Both the position numbers and the translations under genes were made by a program. Shown here one piece after another: positions 13,780 through 16,782 of a stretch of DNA of 16,782 nt (the first letter of the stretch is position 1; each line of letters starts with the position of its first letter). The notes beneath the pieces were generated by a model, which worked only from the letters and a program-made list of their open reading frames with translations, was not told where the DNA came from and searched no databases. The DNA is taken from positions 1 to 16,782 of the forward strand of contig DGBM01000083.1 in assembly GCA_002384765.1 (NCBI GenBank), written 5' to 3'. This DNA comes from Demequinaceae bacterium UBA4004 (GTDB taxonomy: Bacteria > Actinomycetota > Actinomycetes > Actinomycetales > Demequinaceae).

Positions 13780-15275
13780 TGTCCTTCATCGGCATCGACG
13801 TCGGCACCTTTGAGAGCAAGGGTGTGCTGGTCGATGCCGAGGGCGAGGTGCTGGCGATGGCTCGCCGTCGCCACGGCCTGTCCACTCCCCGACCCGGCCA
13901 TGTTGAACACGATCCGGAATCGGATTGGTGGGCAGGAGTCGCGGCCATCTCGAGAGAGTTGATGGCTCACCCCGAGGCGCGCCACGTCCGGGCCGTAGGG
14001 GTCAGCGCCATTGGCCCCTGCGTGGTCGCGACCGACGCCGGACTGGTGCCGCTGAGACCAGCGATCCTGTACGGCGTCGATACTCGCGCGACCCGGCAGG
14101 GCGAGGCGCTGACGGCGACGCTGGGCGCCGATGAGGTGTTTCGTCGCGGCGGGAATCCGCTCACCAGCCAGTCTGCAGGACCCAAGATCGCCTGGCTCAA
14201 AGATGAGGAGCCCGAGGTCTGGCGGGCCGCTCGGTGGTTCATGACGAGCCAGTCGTGGATCGTCGCAAGGCTCACCGGGGAGGTGGTCATCGATCACGGT
14301 ACCGCCGGTTACTTCCACCCGCTATACGACCTTGGAGAGAAGCGCTGGGACCTGACCGGCTGCGAGGGCTTCATCGACGAGGAACGCCTGCCGCGCCTGG
14401 CCTGGAGCACAGAGGTGGCCGGTCATATTCACGCAGGGGCCGCGGCGGCAACGGGTCTGCCCGCGGGAACTCCCGTCATCGTCGGCACCACAGACTCACC
14501 CGCTGAGGCGGTTGGCGCTGGGGTGATCTCTGACGGCGCGCTCATGGCGCAGTACGGGTCTACCGGGTACTTCATCCGGGTCAGCACCACGCCCATCACT
14601 CACCAAGACCTGTGGGCGGCGCCCTTCGTTTTCGAGGACACCTACGTGCTCGCCGCCGGCACCGCCACGCTCGGGACTGCGACACGGTGGATCTCGGATG
14701 TGCTCGACATCACGGACGCGGAGGACGACGTCACGTTCGGGCGGCTCTTGGCGTTGGCCGCCGACTCGCCTCCGGGAGCCCGTGGCGTCCTGGCGGTGCC
14801 GCACTTCTCCGGCGAGCGGACGCCCTTCCAGGATCCGCACAGCCGTGGCGCACTCATCGGCCTTGGGCTTGGGCACTCGCGTGCGGACATTGCCCGCGCC
14901 GTGCTCGAGGGTCTGGGGCACTCGGTGGCCGAGGCGCTGCTGACCTATGGGCGGGCCGGGGTTTCGATCGACCGGGTGATAGCGATAGGTGGCGCGACCC
15001 AGAATGACGTGATGATGAGCACCGTCTCGACGGTGACGGGGCTCGACCAGCACGTGACGGTTTCCCCCGGGGCCGCTTTTGGCGACGCCTTCCTCGCGGC
15101 CGTGGGCGTGGGCACGATCTCCGACCCGTCTGCTCCTGATGGCTGGCGGCACTCACGCCGCACGATCAGTCCAAATCCGGACGATGCCGCTCAACTACGC
15201 GCCGACCACGAGGACTTTGTCGCGGCGTACCGTGCCCTGGCGCCGATCCATCGCGGCCGGTTTAGCGATGACTGA
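13779..15275 (+). CDS. FGGY-family carbohydrate kinase
   Basis: A 498-residue two-domain sugar kinase (xylulokinase/rhamnulokinase/erythritol kinase superfamily). The N-terminal phosphate-1 motif is GIDVGTFESKGVL. The catalytic base is Asp239 in VIVGTTDSPAEA, and the adenosine motif is near AIGGATQNDVM with GAAFGDAFLAAVG close to the C-terminus. Length is normal. It phosphorylates a sugar or polyol with ATP; specificity cannot be read from the motifs. Start and upstream stop share one base (TAATG), with GAGGA upstream, so it is translationally coupled to the BtpA-like gene. A second kinase system (DhaK/DhaL) in the same operon suggests two separate phosphorylation steps. Confidence 0.94.
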   Translation: MSFIGIDVGTFESKGVLVDAEGEVLAMARRRHGLSTPRPGHVEHDPESDWWAGVAAISRELMAHPEARHVRAVGVSAIGPCVVATDAGLVPLRPAILYGVDTRATRQGEALTATLGADEVFRRGGNPLTSQSAGPKIAWLKDEEPEVWRAARWFMTSQSWIVARLTGEVVIDHGTAGYFHPLYDLGEKRWDLTGCEGFIDEERLPRLAWSTEVAGHIHAGAAAATGLPAGTPVIVGTTDSPAEAVGAGVISDGALMAQYGSTGYFIRVSTTPITHQDLWAAPFVFEDTYVLAAGTATLGTATRWISDVLDITDAEDDVTFGRLLALAADSPPGARGVLAVPHFSGERTPFQDPHSRGALIGLGLGHSRADIARAVLEGLGHSVAEALLTYGRAGVSIDRVIAIGGATQNDVMMSTVSTVTGLDQHVTVSPGAAFGDAFLAAVGVGTISDPSAPDGWRHSRRTISPNPDDAAQLRADHEDFVAAYRALAPIHRGRFSDD

Positions 15276-15287
15276 AACGGGACTGTG

Positions 15288-16400
15288 ATGCAGGGAATTG
15301 ACTGGGATGAGATCGTCCGACTCGTTGCCGATGGCGTTGAGATGTCCGCGGGCGACCGCGTGTCAGTGTTCGTGACGGACGTCTCGGTCATGGATGCGGC
15401 AGCCGCCCTCGTCGAAGAGGGGTGGCGGCGCGGCGCGGTGGTGCAGGTCATCGCGACGGACGAGCGCTTTGACGCGAGCGCCCTGAGATGGGCCCAGCCC
15501 GACACCCTTGCGCAGGCGCCGGCGCTCGAGGCGGCGGCGATGGAGTGGTCCAATGTCCACGTCTCGTTTCGAGCGATGGTGAACCCGGTTGTCGACGCCG
15601 ACCCGGAGCGCATCGCCGCCCTGCGTCACGGTCGCGGAATCGTGTCGACCATGCGGTGGAAGGGCACCAGATGGGCCCTGGTGCGCGTCCCCACCCCCGC
15701 GTGGGCGCAGGCCATGTCCCTCGATCCCGGTGAGTTGATGGCGGAGTGGTCGGCGTCCTTCGACGCGAACTGGCCCGAAGCGGCAAGCAGGATGCAGGTC
15801 CTGTGTGACAGGTTCGCCTCGGCCCGCACTGCGGTCATCGAGGACGAGTGGGGCACGCTTGAGCTCGGTGTGGAGGGGCGGACCTGGGTGCCGTTCTCGG
15901 GCAAGGCGAACTGGCCCGATGGCGAGATCGCCACGGCGCCGGTCGAAGACGACATCTCCGGGCGCATTCGCTTTCCCGGCGTGTTCTCCTTTGGCGGCGT
16001 GAAGGTGGAGGATCTCGAGTTCGAGTTCGAGGGCGGACTGATTGTGAAGGAGAACGCGGCCGACGGTCTCGCGTTTGTGCGCAAACTCCTTGATGGAGAC
16101 AAAGGCGCGCGTCGCGTCGGCGAACTTGGCGTGGGCACAAACTCCGCCTTGAAGCAGATGACGGGAGACCTGCTGATCGACGAGAAGATCCTCGGCACCG
16201 TCCACATCGCTCTCGGTCGCGCCTACCCAGAATGCGGTGGCGTCAACTCTTCCGCGCTGCATTGGGACATCGTGAAGGACCTGCGCGGTACCGGCGGCGC
16301 CCCTCAGGGTTCGTTCCGCATGGACGACGAGTGGCTCATCCGCGACGGAGTGGTGCAGCCGGTGTTGAGCGAGGTCGCGGTTCCACGCTCGTCTCGTTGA
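15288..16400 (+). CDS. M29-type metallo-aminopeptidase homologue
   Basis: A 370-residue protein of the thermophilic aminopeptidase (AmpS/AmpT, peptidase M29) family. The family signatures with probable metal ligands are conserved: NWPDGEIATAPVED (Glu213), GELGVGTN (Glu279), TVHIALGRAYPECGG (His306, Tyr313) and SALHWDIVKDLR (His325, Asp327). It should therefore be a cytoplasmic enzyme with a two-metal site that removes N-terminal residues from peptides or hydrolyses a related amide. It is the last operon gene, 12 bp after the FGGY kinase gene; the ATG at 15288 (or GTG at 15285) is the start. A peptidase is unexpected in a sugar operon and may act on an amino-sugar or amino-acyl conjugate; this is inference. 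The gene ends 13 bp before the convergent lysR fragment. Confidence 0.88.
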   Translation: MQGIDWDEIVRLVADGVEMSAGDRVSVFVTDVSVMDAAAALVEEGWRRGAVVQVIATDERFDASALRWAQPDTLAQAPALEAAAMEWSNVHVSFRAMVNPVVDADPERIAALRHGRGIVSTMRWKGTRWALVRVPTPAWAQAMSLDPGELMAEWSASFDANWPEAASRMQVLCDRFASARTAVIEDEWGTLELGVEGRTWVPFSGKANWPDGEIATAPVEDDISGRIRFPGVFSFGGVKVEDLEFEFEGGLIVKENAADGLAFVRKLLDGDKGARRVGELGVGTNSALKQMTGDLLIDEKILGTVHIALGRAYPECGGVNSSALHWDIVKDLRGTGGAPQGSFRMDDEWLIRDGVVQPVLSEVAVPRSSR

Positions 16401-16413
16401 CGCGGCCCCGCTC

Positions 16414-16782
16414 CTAGCCCGCCGACGCTGGGATCGCTGCGTCAGCGCGGACCACCACAGCCCCGCGACAAGCGGGCGCATCGGCCAGCAGTTCCATCAG
16501 GTGCGGGGCCGCCGAATCGGACCCGGCCTTGCGGGATTGCACCACGGACACCTCCCACCGGGGGGCGTCGTGCGGCAGGGGGACCGTGACCAGCCGCGCG
16601 GCCTGCGGCTTGTTGGACACGTGGCGCGGCACGATCGCGACGCCCAAGCCGCGGTCTACGAACTCGAGCAGCGTGTGGACGTCGCTGACCTGGAACCGCA
16701 CGCGGCGCATCATCCCGCGCGACTCACACGCCGCATCGGTCAGCGGCCGTACGCCCCAGGTGGGGTCGAAGTCCACGTGATC
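16414..16782 (-). CDS. LysR-family regulator, C-terminal part (5' end outside window)
   Basis: The frame is open to the right edge, so only the last 123 residues are visible. They match the end of a LysR substrate-binding domain: VDFDPTWGVRPLTDAACESRG, SDVHTLLEFVDRGLGVAIVPR and a final helix HLMELLADAP. It is strikingly parallel to the LysR at 3540-4481 (VDFQPTWVVRRVLDAATEARG, DDVHMLIDMVQRDFGVAALP), so the two belong to the same subfamily. It converges with the M29-type gene, with only 13 bp between the stops and no evident terminator. Target and inducer are unknown. Confidence 0.88.
   Translation of the reverse strand, partial: DHVDFDPTWGVRPLTDAACESRGMMRRVRFQVSDVHTLLEFVDRGLGVAIVPRHVSNKPQAARLVTVPLPHDAPRWEVSVVQSRKAGSDSAAPHLMELLADAPACRGAVVVRADAAIPASAG

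Noticed and set aside
1..16782. CRISPR arrays, tRNA or rRNA genes, phage or toxin-antitoxin modules
   Set aside because: No regularly spaced repeats, no recognisable RNA gene sequences and no such protein families were seen on reading both strands.

Overview
The window is high-GC DNA with actinobacterial character. Actinobacterial-type small membrane proteins (DUF6131-like and DUF6458-like), GTG starts, translationally coupled ATGA/TAATG junctions and the protein families all point to Actinomycetota. Micrococcales is a reasonable but unproven guess. No rRNA, tRNA, CRISPR array or phage gene was seen.

Left part (1-1997): the 3' two-thirds of a mannitol/polyol 2-dehydrogenase gene is followed by a 932-bp IS5-family (IS427-like) insertion sequence. 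The element sits exactly at the dehydrogenase stop codon, between CTAG target duplications, and separates the gene from its likely terminator hairpin. Its transposase gene is broken by two frame changes and at least one nonsense codon.

Second part (1998-3395): a TetR-family repressor gene (minus strand) diverges from two very small membrane-protein genes. The shared promoter region holds several related palindromes that look like TetR operators.

Third part (3540-6346): a LysR regulator and a zinc-dependent medium-chain alcohol dehydrogenase on the plus strand, then a DeoR-family sugar-phosphate-sensing repressor on the minus strand. The dehydrogenase and deoR genes overlap tail to tail by 17 bp.

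Main part (6545-16400): one apparent nine-gene catabolic operon, divergent from deoR. It encodes an LsrB/RhaS-like sugar-binding lipoprotein, a double ABC ATPase, two RbsC-type permeases, separate DhaK-like and DhaL-like kinase subunits, a BtpA/SgcQ-family TIM barrel, an FGGY sugar kinase and an M29-type metallo-aminopeptidase homologue. The likely logic is ABC import of a small sugar or polyol, oxidation or phosphorylation, a step by the BtpA-like barrel, and a second phosphorylation by the DhaK/DhaL pair, with DeoR sensing a phosphorylated intermediate. The substrate cannot be read from the sequence; a C4-C6 polyol or ketose, or an AI-2-like molecule, is plausible. The combination BtpA/SgcQ + metallopeptidase-fold protein + DeoR + sugar transporter recalls the uncharacterised sgc operon of E. 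coli and is the most interesting feature here.

Right edge (16414-16782): the 3' end of a second LysR gene on the minus strand, convergent with the operon and clearly similar to the LysR at 3540-4481.
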